A stretch of DNA of 20,502 nt, taken from NCBI GenBank assembly GCA_964536085.1, contig CAZHWR010000033.1, positions 1 to 20,502 on the forward strand, given 5' to 3'. Position 1 is the stretch's first letter. Each line of letters opens with the position of its first letter. Below the pieces are notes generated by a model, which was not told where the DNA came from, did no database searches, and was given only the letters and a program-made list of their open reading frames with translations. Position numbers and translations under genes: made by a program. Positions 14,601 to 20,502 of the stretch are shown piece by piece. This DNA comes from CAZHWR01 sp964536085 (GTDB lineage Bacteria > Bacillota > Clostridia > Oscillospirales > Ruminococcaceae).

Positions 14601-15649
14601 AGCTTGGGACCGTTTGCCTGATTTGAAACAGTTACTTGATTTACTCCGTCATCACGGCTTGTTGAGAACGATCCGCCCGCCGAGGCGAATCCCGGAATCT
14701 CCGCGTTTGCCGGCTCGGCAAAGCTGTCGCCGAAAATAAGCTGCGACCATATGCCGCCGTACAGCTCGTGGTTAACGTCCTCAAGGCATGCGCCGTACAT
14801 AAGCGGGGAAATACTGTCGGGGCTTGTGTTATACGTATCAACAGTGAGCGTAGCGTTCACACCGCTTAAAAGCTCGTCGGTTTCGGAAACCGATTCCGAG
14901 TCACACGAAGTCACGAAAGCTTTATAATCACAATTATTATCGTATGTCATCTTTTCGGTCTCCCATATGAATGTATCTTTGGACGCTCTTGAAGATTTTA
15001 CCGTTTGCGCGAGCGCGCCGTTTGAATCGTATTTTTCCAGCACAACGCTGAAAATTTCTCCGCTGTCAGTCAACGCGCTTCCGCAGGCGTAAATTTTCCC
15101 TGAGCTTTTTTTGATTTCGGCTCGGGCGGGCAGGGGCTTAAAAATGTTGTCCTCCGGGATTATCTGCTTATCTTTTCCGGGCACTTTCCAGTAAAGCTTG
15201 CAGGTTCCGTCCAGCTCGCCGTTGTAGTACTCTATCACAATGTCATAATAGGTTTTTTCATTGAGACTTATTGATTTTTCGGATTCGTTCGGATAGTGCG
15301 GACCGTCGTCGCTGATAAGCTTTATGTCATTAAGGCTTACCTGAACGCCGTCGTCGGCTTCGCAGTAGATTTCGTAGGTTCCGGCGGCTTCCGTGAGCAA
15401 ACGGAACGAGTACCGCACCGAGAAATTCTCTCGGCTTGTGAGTCCGTTAGGTAGATTAGACGTTGTCCAGACGTTATCTATCTTGTCTTCAAATCTGCCG
15501 GAGGAATATGACGAGAACTTTCCCTTGTAATATTCCGCCCAGACTCCGTTTTCAGCGTCGGCGTCCGATAGTAGGGCGGCGGCGGAAAGCGGAGCGGCCG
15601 TGAGCATAAGCGTCGCTGCCAAAAGGCAGCATTTAAGCCGTTTTAACAT
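11627..15649 (-). CDS. Secreted multidomain alpha-L-arabinofuranosidase-like glycosidase (GH51-like)
   Basis: The 1340-residue exported enzyme has a signal peptide (about 1-24, basic start, hydrophobic core, AAPLSAAA). A PA14 domain follows (about 34-170: WAEYYKGKFSSY, EIYCEADDGVQVSLN, YYNGELDGTCKLYWKVPG). GH51-type N-terminal sequence (SPLMYGACLEDVNHELYGGI near 285) is interrupted by a concanavalin/LamG-like insert (about 322-483) and a CBM4/9-like jelly roll (about 500-635). The catalytic barrel follows (VTVLRFGGCMANATDYKW). Glu768 in YLQYGNEEG fits the acid/base and Glu886 in VFELNANTHD the nucleophile; the spacing of 118 is typical of GH51. Then come a beta domain, an Ig-like Big_2 domain (about 1077-1158) and lysine-rich repeats (1224-1340). 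The ATG has GAGGTGG 7 nt upstream. Likely substrates are arabinose-containing plant glycans. It is monocistronic, behind a palindromic operator. GH51 is the best guess; another clan GH-A family is possible. Confidence 0.8.
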   Translation of the reverse strand: MLKRLKCCLLAATLMLTAAPLSAAALLSDADAENGVWAEYYKGKFSSYSSGRFEDKIDNVWTTSNLPNGLTSRENFSVRYSFRLLTEAAGTYEIYCEADDGVQVSLNDIKLISDDGPHYPNESEKSISLNEKTYYDIVIEYYNGELDGTCKLYWKVPGKDKQIIPEDNIFKPLPARAEIKKSSGKIYACGSALTDSGEIFSVVLEKYDSNGALAQTVKSSRASKDTFIWETEKMTYDNNCDYKAFVTSCDSESVSETDELLSGVNATLTVDTYNTSPDSISPLMYGACLEDVNHELYGGIWSQLIFGDSFAEPANAEIPGFASAGGSFSTSRDDGVNQVTVSNQANGPKLIINDTEMTSGEISADIKMSGEGPAGFIIKTTDAKEGADNFNGYEIGIANNMLRIGKHEYNYSNIGDYSCSAPENTWVSLKVVMTENSFDVYVNQTLAASYTDPNPLKTGSIGLRAWSCDASFKNITVINDDGEQQNIQIAYPIATSVSQMWSPVVRGEANGEFSIVTESPYKGTQSQNITFTSGSGAVGISNSSLNKKGINFEKDKEYEGYIYARSAAPTTIYAVAESADGGNIYAETEISISSDEWTKYEFKLTPNAKDSAGKITFELRSSASVDLGYVFFQPGEWGRFEGLPVRKDAAELLKEQGVTVLRFGGCMANATDYKWKSMLGDPETRPTYKGWWYDYSSFGFGIIEFMNLCEKLGVVGIPDFNGYETAEDMADFIDFALGTDPDNEWVQKRIEMGHEEPYSLPYLQYGNEEGAYGQSFKEFTERFNAAANAIWEKTDDITLILGDFAYQQVITDPYNFDGADNGLRTLEYHKSVLDNAAAHNMPVWFDIHIWNEKTTDPDRYFDAAMSLYTQLKKLSPDADFKLPVFELNANTHDMERALSNAYSIIRAEQLSNIFPVVISANCLQVDGHNDNGWNQGLIFMNNDSAWMQPPAYVTQMSQEVYQSTKLEYSSKKLSDSVSVVASRSADGKTIILKTANLLSTSYTIKIQTPGFSGNQNTVSVTALKASSNSAVNTADNPYNVVPINTVTENALVNNQLNITLSPRSYTTIQITAESEHISPSSVTLSASSTEISVSEQFTLTAEVSDNTAHDAEIGWISSDNSVANVSNGVVTGVKAGSVVITAYLKNYPDITASCTVSVKAQSISDDNPAVNPPTVTTPQNGTVTVNGKTVLYVNGKAVTGTKVVTVSGKMYAVVGGYVKTGKKQVVKIKSLYYIVNASGVVQKGTKNKLIKVGTKSYVVNKNGVVQRKASGKKLVKVGTKSYIVNKLGVVQKGTKNKLVKIGKKAYIVNKSGVVQKNKKSIKVGKKTYKTNKKGVAVKIK
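11630..11980 (-). repeat. Five tandem lysine-rich repeats at the glycosidase C-terminus
   Basis: About five units of 21-25 residues follow the pattern KLVKVGTKSYIVNKxGVVQK, visible at DNA level as repeated blocks. The layout (aromatic residue, VN, turn, GVVQ) recalls choline/glucan-binding type beta-hairpin repeats, but with lysine enriched. The tail is strongly cationic and is probably a non-covalent wall or polysaccharide anchor. No LPXTG motif is present. Confidence 0.8.
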
Positions 15650-15667
15650 TATAATACCACCTCGCTG

Positions 15668-15701
15668 ATCATATTTACATTAACGTTAATGTAAATATGA
15701 T
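15668..15701. promoter_or_regulatory. Perfect 34-bp palindrome at the glycosidase promoter, candidate operator
   Basis: ATCATATTTACATTAAC is followed directly by its exact reverse complement, with no spacer. The centre TTAACGTTAA has a CG step, as in LacI-family operators. It overlaps the -10 box and covers the predicted start of transcription, a classic repressor position. The extreme length also permits a cruciform or an mRNA 5' hairpin. Confidence 0.75.
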
Positions 15702-15725
15702 AGCATAAGATTTGCACATTATCAA
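15697..15725 (-). promoter_or_regulatory. Promoter of the glycosidase gene
   Basis: TTGATA and TATCAT are separated by 17 nt on the minus strand, about 48 nt before the ATG. The -10 box merges into the palindrome. Confidence 0.65.
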
Positions 15726-15852
15726 GATTAATTTTTAAATTTGTATAAACGCATAAATATTACAACATAAAATTATTCATATCTGCCAACACTTTTCTTT
15801 ATCCGCCTTGTTGACGGATTGTACAATCAGACTGCAAAACTCAAAATAAAAA

Positions 15853-15878
15853 CAGGTCCGCCGTTAAAGGCGAACCTG
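15853..15878 (-). terminator. Terminator of the 42-residue peptide gene
   Basis: On the minus strand CAGGTTCGCC and GGCGGACCTG pair fully (one U-G) around a 6-nt loop, followed by TTTTTATTTT. It begins 23 nt after the peptide's stop codon. The rest of the stretch to the glycosidase promoter (15726-15852) holds only a 12-bp palindrome, GATTGTACAATC (15817-15828), with no evident role. Confidence 0.82.
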
Positions 15879-15901
15879 AAAAATCCTAACAGAAGCGCAG
15901 T

Positions 15902-16030
15902 TTAATTGCCGGACGCTTCGATATAATGTCTGCCGTATTTTTTGTAAAGATGATCAATACCGACGACTATTGCCCGGGCAAGGCAGAGCACAGCGGCTGT
16001 TGCGGCAAGAATTTTTAAAACGTTTGTCAT
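15902..16030 (-). CDS. 42-residue single-pass membrane peptide
   Basis: The small gene encodes MTNVLKILAATAAVLCLARA, then IVVGIDHLYKKYGRHYIEAS and GN. The first 25 residues form one hydrophobic helix and the tail is basic and aromatic (HLYKKYGRHY), so a cytoplasmic-facing tail on a membrane-anchored peptide is likely. AAGGA lies 10 nt before the ATG. Support comes from its own consensus-like promoter upstream and a strong terminator right after, which together bracket a short transcript. I do not recognise a characterised family. It sits immediately after secA on the same strand but with a separate promoter. It could be a translocase-associated or envelope micro-protein, but nothing in the sequence proves this. 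Confidence 0.7.
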   Translation of the reverse strand: MTNVLKILAATAAVLCLARAIVVGIDHLYKKYGRHYIEASGN

Positions 16031-16080
16031 ATGCCACCATTCCTTTCTTCCGGTAAACCCCTCCAAGAGTATCTATATAT

Positions 16081-16108
16081 ATTGTATCACAGCAACGGAA
16101 AAAATCAA
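16081..16108 (-). promoter_or_regulatory. Promoter of the 42-residue peptide gene
   Basis: TTGATT and TACAAT are separated by 16 nt on the minus strand, about 50 nt before the ATG and 25 nt after the secA stop. Confidence 0.6.
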
Positions 16109-16133
16109 CGTGTTTTTTTGTAACTTTTTGCGG

Positions 16134-18881
16134 TTATTCCGAATCGTTTTTCAGCCCGCAGCACTTTTTATATTTTTTGCCGGAGCCGCAGGGGCAGGGA
16201 TCGTTAGGACCGATTTTCACTTTTTTAACAGGCGTTTTCTTGACCTCGGAACCGTCGCCTCCCGCAAAGCCGGCTGAAGTGGGCTTTGCCACCTGTTCGC
16301 GCTTGGGCTCCTCGTTTGTTTTTACCTGCACGGTAAGCAGCATTTTAACGGTGTCCTCTTTGATGGATTCGATCATTTCGTCGAACATGTCAAAGCCTTC
16401 GAGTCTGTATTCAACGACGGGATCCTGCTGTGCGTATGCGCGCAGGTAGATTCCCTCGCGCAGTGCGTCCATTGCGTCGATATGATCCATCCATTTTGAA
16501 TCGACGTTTTTAAGCAGAATTACCCTTTCGAGCTCGCGCATTATTTCGCTGCCGAAGTTTTCCTCGCGCGCCGAGTAAAGCTTGTTGGTCTTTTCGATAA
16601 GCTCGTCTGCAATGTCGTCGCGGCTTATGTGCTCTAAATTTTCATAGCGCAAATCATCCTCAGTGGTTATAACCCCGAGAAAATGGTCGCGCAGTCCGCT
16701 TATATTCCAATCGTCCTTGTTGGCGTCGGCGGGGATATAGAGATTGACGGCGCTCTTAATAGTATCGGTTATCATCGTCTTAATATACGATTTCAAGTCA
16801 TCGCCGTCGAGGACCTTGGAACGCTGACCGTAAATAATCTCACGCTGGCGGTTCATAACATCGTCAAACTGGAGGACATTTTTGCGGATTCCAAAGTTTC
16901 TTCCTTCAACCTTTCGTTGCGCCGATTCGATAGAATTGGAAAGCATTTTTGTTTCGATCGGCTGATCCTCTTCGATTTTCAGCGCGTTCATCATATTCTG
17001 GATACGCTCGCCGCCGAACAGGCGCATAAGGTCGTCTTCAAGCGAGATAAAGAACTTGGATTCACCGGGGTCGCCCTGACGACCGGCACGTCCGCGCAGC
17101 TGATTGTCAATACGGCGGGATTCGTGGCGTTCGGTGCCAATGATGTAAAGTCCGCCCGCTTCACAGACCTCTTCGGCTTCCTCTTTGATAGCTTCCTTAT
17201 GCTTTTTGTAAAGCTCTTGAAATGTTTTGCGCGCTTCAATGATTTCCTCGTTGTCGGTTTCGCCGTAGCCCGTGGCTTCGACGATAAGCTCTTCATAATA
17301 GCCTTTTTTGCGCATTTCGGCCTTTGCCATGTATTCGGCGTTACCGCCGAGCATGATATCCGTCCCGCCTCCCGCCATGTTTGTGGCGATTGTAAAGGCG
17401 CCCTTTTTACCTGCCTGCGCTATGATTTCCGCTTCTTTTTCGTGATATTTCGCGTTTAATACCTCGTGTTTGATTCCGCGGCGCTTGAGCATTTTGGAAA
17501 GCAGCTCGGATTTTTCAATCGAGATCGTTCCCACAAGCACCGGCTGACCCTTTTCGTGGCACTTTACGATTTCTTCGATAACAGCGCCGAATTTACCGTT
17601 TTCGGTTTTGTAAATCGAATCATCGTGGTCGACTCTTACAACGGGCATGTTGGTGGGAATTTCAATAACGTCCAGCTTGTAGATTTCTCTGAACTCGGGC
17701 TCCTCGGTCAGGGCGGTACCCGTCATACCCGAGAGCTTGTCGTACAGCCTGAAGAAGTTCTGGAAGGTGATTGTGGCGAGAGTTTTGGATTCGCGCTCGA
17801 CCTTGACATTCTCTTTTGCCTCGATCGCCTGGTGAAGTCCTTCGTTATAGCGGCGGCCGAGCATTAAACGCCCTGTGAATTCATCGACGATAATAACCTC
17901 GCCGTCTTTGACCACATAGTCGATATCGCGCGTCATGATGCCGTGTGCGCGGATGGCCTGATTTATGTGGTGCAAAAGCGTGATGTTGTCCGCGTCCATA
18001 AGATTTTCAACGTTGAACGCTTCCTCGGCTTTTTTAACTCCGTTCGGGGTGAGCGTTGCGGTTTTCGCTTTTTCATCGACGATAAAGTCAGCGTCGGTGT
18101 CTGCGTCGTTGTCCTTTTTATCGTCAAGCTCGGCTACCTTGTGCATTTTGAGAGTTCTTGCAAAACGGTCGGCAAGCGTGTAAAGCTCGGTGGATTTTTC
18201 GCCCTGACCCGAAATTATAAGCGGGGTTCTGGCTTCGTCTATGAGTATTGAGTCGACCTCGTCGACAATGGCAAAATTAAAGCCGCGCTGAACCTTGTCC
18301 GACTTGTATATGCACATGTTGTCGCGCAGGTAATCGAAACCGAGCTCATTGTTGGTGCCGTAGGTAATGTCGCACGCGTATGCCTTGCGGCGTTCGGAGT
18401 TGTCGAGACCGTGAACGATAAGACCGACCGAAAGCCCAAGGTATCTGTAGAGCTTGCCCATCCATTCGGAGTCGCGTTTTGCAAGGTAATCGTTGACGGT
18501 TACGATGTGAACGCCTTTTCCCAAAAGGGCGTTTAAGTATGCGGGCAGGGTGGCGACAAGTGTTTTACCCTCTCCCGTTTTCATTTCTGAGATACGGCCT
18601 TGGTGCAAAACGATACCGCCGATGATCTGAACGGGGAAGTGCCGCATTTCCAAAACGCGCGCGCTTGCTTCACGGCAGACGGCAAAAGCGTCCGGCAGAA
18701 TCTCATCGAGCGTTTCGCCGTCCGCCAAACGCCCTTTGAGTATGTCAGTCTGCGATTTCAGTTCGCTTTCGCTCATTTCCTTGTATTTTTCTTCCAGGGC
18801 AAGCACACTGTCAACTATCGGCTGTATCCGTTTAAGCTCTTTTTTGGAATAGTTTCCGAATATTTTGTCTAAAAACGCCAT
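16134..18881 (-). CDS. secA: Preprotein translocase ATPase SecA
   Basis: The 915-residue motor pushes unfolded preproteins through SecYEG using ATP, at the cytoplasmic membrane face. Walker A MKTGEGKTLVATLPAYLNAL lies near residue 100, DEVDSILIDEARTPL near 206 serves as the Walker B region, and the preprotein cross-linking domain follows. The second helicase half ends in QLRGRAGRQGDPGESKFFIS near 595. The C-terminal linker is rich in K, P and T and ends with the SEC-C zinc site PCPCGSGKKYKKCCG, which binds SecB or ribosomes in other bacteria. It is longer than the 841-residue Bacillus protein, with acidic inserts around 245-260 and a charged helical insert around 520-575. The ATG has GAGGAG 8 nt upstream. 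The usual Firmicute partner prfB is not downstream here. Confidence 0.98.
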   Translation of the reverse strand: MAFLDKIFGNYSKKELKRIQPIVDSVLALEEKYKEMSESELKSQTDILKGRLADGETLDEILPDAFAVCREASARVLEMRHFPVQIIGGIVLHQGRISEMKTGEGKTLVATLPAYLNALLGKGVHIVTVNDYLAKRDSEWMGKLYRYLGLSVGLIVHGLDNSERRKAYACDITYGTNNELGFDYLRDNMCIYKSDKVQRGFNFAIVDEVDSILIDEARTPLIISGQGEKSTELYTLADRFARTLKMHKVAELDDKKDNDADTDADFIVDEKAKTATLTPNGVKKAEEAFNVENLMDADNITLLHHINQAIRAHGIMTRDIDYVVKDGEVIIVDEFTGRLMLGRRYNEGLHQAIEAKENVKVERESKTLATITFQNFFRLYDKLSGMTGTALTEEPEFREIYKLDVIEIPTNMPVVRVDHDDSIYKTENGKFGAVIEEIVKCHEKGQPVLVGTISIEKSELLSKMLKRRGIKHEVLNAKYHEKEAEIIAQAGKKGAFTIATNMAGGGTDIMLGGNAEYMAKAEMRKKGYYEELIVEATGYGETDNEEIIEARKTFQELYKKHKEAIKEEAEEVCEAGGLYIIGTERHESRRIDNQLRGRAGRQGDPGESKFFISLEDDLMRLFGGERIQNMMNALKIEEDQPIETKMLSNSIESAQRKVEGRNFGIRKNVLQFDDVMNRQREIIYGQRSKVLDGDDLKSYIKTMITDTIKSAVNLYIPADANKDDWNISGLRDHFLGVITTEDDLRYENLEHISRDDIADELIEKTNKLYSAREENFGSEIMRELERVILLKNVDSKWMDHIDAMDALREGIYLRAYAQQDPVVEYRLEGFDMFDEMIESIKEDTVKMLLTVQVKTNEEPKREQVAKPTSAGFAGGDGSEVKKTPVKKVKIGPNDPCPCGSGKKYKKCCGLKNDSE

Positions 18882-18942
18882 TATGTTTTCTCCTCATAAT
18901 CATACATATTTAATATACGTGCGTGCGCGCGTATCAAAAAAT

Positions 18943-18971
18943 ATTATACAGCGTTTCAAATTTCTATGCAA
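18943..18971 (-). promoter_or_regulatory. secA promoter
   Basis: TTGCAT and a perfect TATAAT are spaced by 17 nt on the minus strand. The leader is about 55 nt and starts with a 22-nt alternating purine-pyrimidine tract (18913-18934). Confidence 0.7.
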
Positions 18972-19040
18972 GTATTTTCTGTTAACAACTGTGAACGGAG
19001 TAAAAAATCTTTAACATTCGACATTTTATACAAATAATGC

Positions 19041-19069
19041 TTGAAAAATTCTACGGCTGATATTATAAT
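19041..19069 (+). promoter_or_regulatory. Promoter of the NifU-like/GGGtGRT operon
   Basis: TTGAAA and TATAAT are spaced by exactly 17 nt, near the sigma-A consensus, 55 nt before the first ATG. It implies strong constitutive expression. Confidence 0.82.
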
Positions 19070-19124
19070 ATAAAAGGTTATGAAATTTTGCAATTATTAA
19101 GCGATGACCGAAAGGAGTATTCAG

Positions 19125-19817
19125 ATGATTTATTCGCATGAAGTAGAAACTATGTGTCCTGTCGCTCAAGGCGTAGCTCATGGCGCTGCTCCTATACCTG
19201 AGGAAGCAAAATGGGTTAAAGCAAAAGAAATTAAAGATATCTCCGGCTTTACGCACGGAATCGGCTGGTGCGCTCCTCAGCAGGGAACCTGCAAGCTTTC
19301 GCTCAATGTCAAAGAGGGCGTTATTCAGGAATGTCTGATTGAAACAGTCGGCTGCTCGGGAATGACCCATTCGGCTGCGATGGCTGCTGAAATTCTTCCC
19401 GGAAGAACTATTCTTGAGGCTCTTAACACAGACTTGGTGTGCGACGCTATCAACACCGCGATGAGAGAGTTGTTTTTGCAGATAGTTTACGGCAGAAGCC
19501 AGTCCGCTTTCTCCGAGGGCGGTCTTGTTATCGGAGCAGGTCTTGAGGATTTGGGCAAGGGCTTGCGCTCGCAGGTCGGAACGTTGTACGGCACATTGAA
19601 AAAAGGCCCGCGCTATCTTGAAATGACCGACGGTTACATAACCGGAATCGCTCTTGACGAGGACGATGAAATCATCGGATATAAATTTGTCAACTTCGGC
19701 AAAATGATGGACTTCATCAAAGCCGGGGACGACGCTAACACGGCTTTCGAAAAAGCTCAGGGCAAATACGGCAGAGTCGATGACGCAGTTAAAATCATCG
19801 ATCCGAGAAAAGAATAA
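19125..19817 (+). CDS. NifU/IscU-like iron-sulfur scaffold homologue, partner of GGGtGRT protein
   Basis: The 230-residue predicted cytosolic protein has a NifU N-terminal-like core. Cysteines lie at 11, 49, 56, 70, 77 and 106. The stretch GCSGMTHSAAMAAEILPGRT around Cys77 matches the GC-containing scaffold motif, and Cys49 (GWCAPQQGTC) and Cys106 (LVCDAINTAMREL) are candidates for the other two cluster ligands. The roughly 100-residue C-terminal part (GAGLEDLGKGLRSQVGTLYG, KKGPRYLEMTDGYITGIALD) is specific to this subfamily. The ATG has AAAGGAG at 7-nt spacing; an in-frame ATG 21 nt upstream has no such site. It is first in an operon, 15 nt ahead of a GGGtGRT-family gene, its constant neighbour in clostridia as I recall. 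Whether it builds clusters or holds one permanently is not known. Confidence 0.8.
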   Translation: MIYSHEVETMCPVAQGVAHGAAPIPEEAKWVKAKEIKDISGFTHGIGWCAPQQGTCKLSLNVKEGVIQECLIETVGCSGMTHSAAMAAEILPGRTILEALNTDLVCDAINTAMRELFLQIVYGRSQSAFSEGGLVIGAGLEDLGKGLRSQVGTLYGTLKKGPRYLEMTDGYITGIALDEDDEIIGYKFVNFGKMMDFIKAGDDANTAFEKAQGKYGRVDDAVKIIDPRKE

Positions 19818-19832
19818 GGAGGATGCGTTAAG

Positions 19833-20502
19833 ATGGCTTTATTTGAATCATACGAAAGAAGAGAAAAACAAATCCTTGCCGTTATAAAAGAGTACGGTAT
19901 CAACTCTATCGAAGAATGTGCTGAAGTATGCAAGTCAAAAGGACTTGATATTTACAAGCAGGTCGAATCCATTCAGCCTATCTGTTTTGAAAACGCTAAA
20001 TGGGCATATACCGTCGGCTGTGCTATCGCAATCAAAAAAGGCTGCACAAGGGCCGCTGACGCCGCCGCCGCTATCGGTGAGGGACTTCAGGCTTTTTGTA
20101 TTCCCGGCTCGGTAGCCGATCAGAGAAAGGTTGGATTGGGTCACGGAAACCTCGGCAAAATGCTGCTTGAGGAAGAAACAAAATGCTTTGCGTTTTTGGC
20201 GGGTCACGAATCGTTCGCCGCTGCCGAGGGCGCTATCGGTATCGCTGAAAAAGCCAACAAGGTTCGCAAAGAGCCGCTTCGCGTAATTCTCAACGGTCTC
20301 GGAAAAGACGCGGCGCAGATTATCGCGCGCGTAAACGGCTTTACATATGTCGAAACCGAGATGGATTATTACAAGGGCGAGGTCAACGAAAAATTCCGCA
20401 AGGCATATTCAAACGGTCCGCGCGCAAAGGTAAACTGCTACGGCGCGAATGACGTTACCGAGGGCGTTGCGATAATGCACAAAGAGGGCGTTGACGTTTC
20501 CA
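19833..20502 (+). CDS. GGGtGRT-family protein, N-terminal two thirds (cut by window end)
   Basis: The frame is open for 223 codons from ATG to the window edge, beginning MALFESYERREKQILAVIKE. The family is usually about 330 residues, so roughly a third is missing, including the GGGtGR motif it is named for. Visible features are many cysteines (EECAEVCKSKG, IQPICFENAKWAYTVGCAIA, KKGCTRAADAAAAIGEGLQA, NCYGANDV), glycine-rich turns (VGLGHGNLGKML), and a cluster-friendly or nucleotide-like alpha/beta pattern. No signal peptide or TM segment is seen. AAGGAGG lies 10 nt before the ATG and overlaps the stop of the NifU-like gene, so translation is probably coupled. The biochemical function of the family is, to my knowledge, not established; partnership with the Fe-S scaffold homologue is the main clue. 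Confidence 0.85.
   Translation, partial: MALFESYERREKQILAVIKEYGINSIEECAEVCKSKGLDIYKQVESIQPICFENAKWAYTVGCAIAIKKGCTRAADAAAAIGEGLQAFCIPGSVADQRKVGLGHGNLGKMLLEEETKCFAFLAGHESFAAAEGAIGIAEKANKVRKEPLRVILNGLGKDAAQIIARVNGFTYVETEMDYYKGEVNEKFRKAYSNGPRAKVNCYGANDVTEGVAIMHKEGVDVS

Noticed and set aside
15817..15828. 12-bp palindrome GATTGTACAATC as an operator
   Set aside because: It lies downstream of a terminator and far from any predicted promoter. A palindrome this short can occur by chance.
16683..17459. Long plus-strand open frame (258 codons) opposite secA
   Set aside because: It is antisense to an unmistakable secA, has no ribosome site, and its protein has no recognisable domain. Several similar frames occur opposite secA from codon-bias effects.

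Overview
The window looks like chromosomal DNA from an anaerobic low- to mid-GC Firmicute of class Clostridia, probably an Oscillospiraceae/Ruminococcaceae-like gut or digester lineage. This is inferred from strong AGGAGG-type ribosome binding sites, TTGaca-17-TATAAT promoters, a TnpV-type transposon protein, a clostridial-style SecA with a C-terminal SEC-C zinc motif, and the NifU-like/GGGtGRT gene pair typical of that group. No rRNA, tRNA, CRISPR array or complete mobile element was found.

Layout. (1) 1-848: an orphan tnpV with hairpins around it, the only mobile-element trace. (2) 849-3452, minus strand: a compact unit of a small alarmone synthetase (RelQ type), an OmpR-family response regulator and a sensor kinase. 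(3) 3545-4822, minus: serS with its own promoter and terminator. (4) 4919-11543: a small surface-polysaccharide neighbourhood. It holds a GT4-like glycosyltransferase (minus), a polyprenyl-phosphate sugar-1-phosphate transferase (plus), a small membrane protein plus a membrane-anchored SGNH-fold protein (minus, one operon), and asparagine synthetase B (plus). (5) 11627-15649, minus: a 1340-residue secreted multidomain arabinofuranosidase-like enzyme (PA14, GH51-like catalytic part, Ig-like domain, lysine-rich wall-type repeats), preceded by a perfect 34-bp palindrome on its promoter. (6) 15902-18881, minus: a 42-residue membrane peptide gene with its own promoter and terminator, then secA. (7) 19125-20502, plus: a NifU-like Fe-S scaffold homologue and the first two thirds of a GGGtGRT-family gene, cut by the window end.

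How the parts may work together. Region 4 would prime an undecaprenyl-linked glycan (sugar transferase), extend it (GT4) and perhaps modify it (SGNH protein, and AsnB acting as an amidotransferase on sugar acids). Region 5 is an exported polysaccharide-degrading enzyme whose operator suggests substrate-controlled expression. The RelQ/two-component unit suggests that an envelope signal and alarmone synthesis are wired together. The points most worth a second look are the SGNH protein with its catalytic serine position changed to phenylalanine, the 34-bp operator palindrome, the palindromes flanking the SGNH/asnB divergent region, the RelQ-TCS coupling, the unlisted 42-residue peptide gene, and the functionally obscure NifU-like/GGGtGRT pair.
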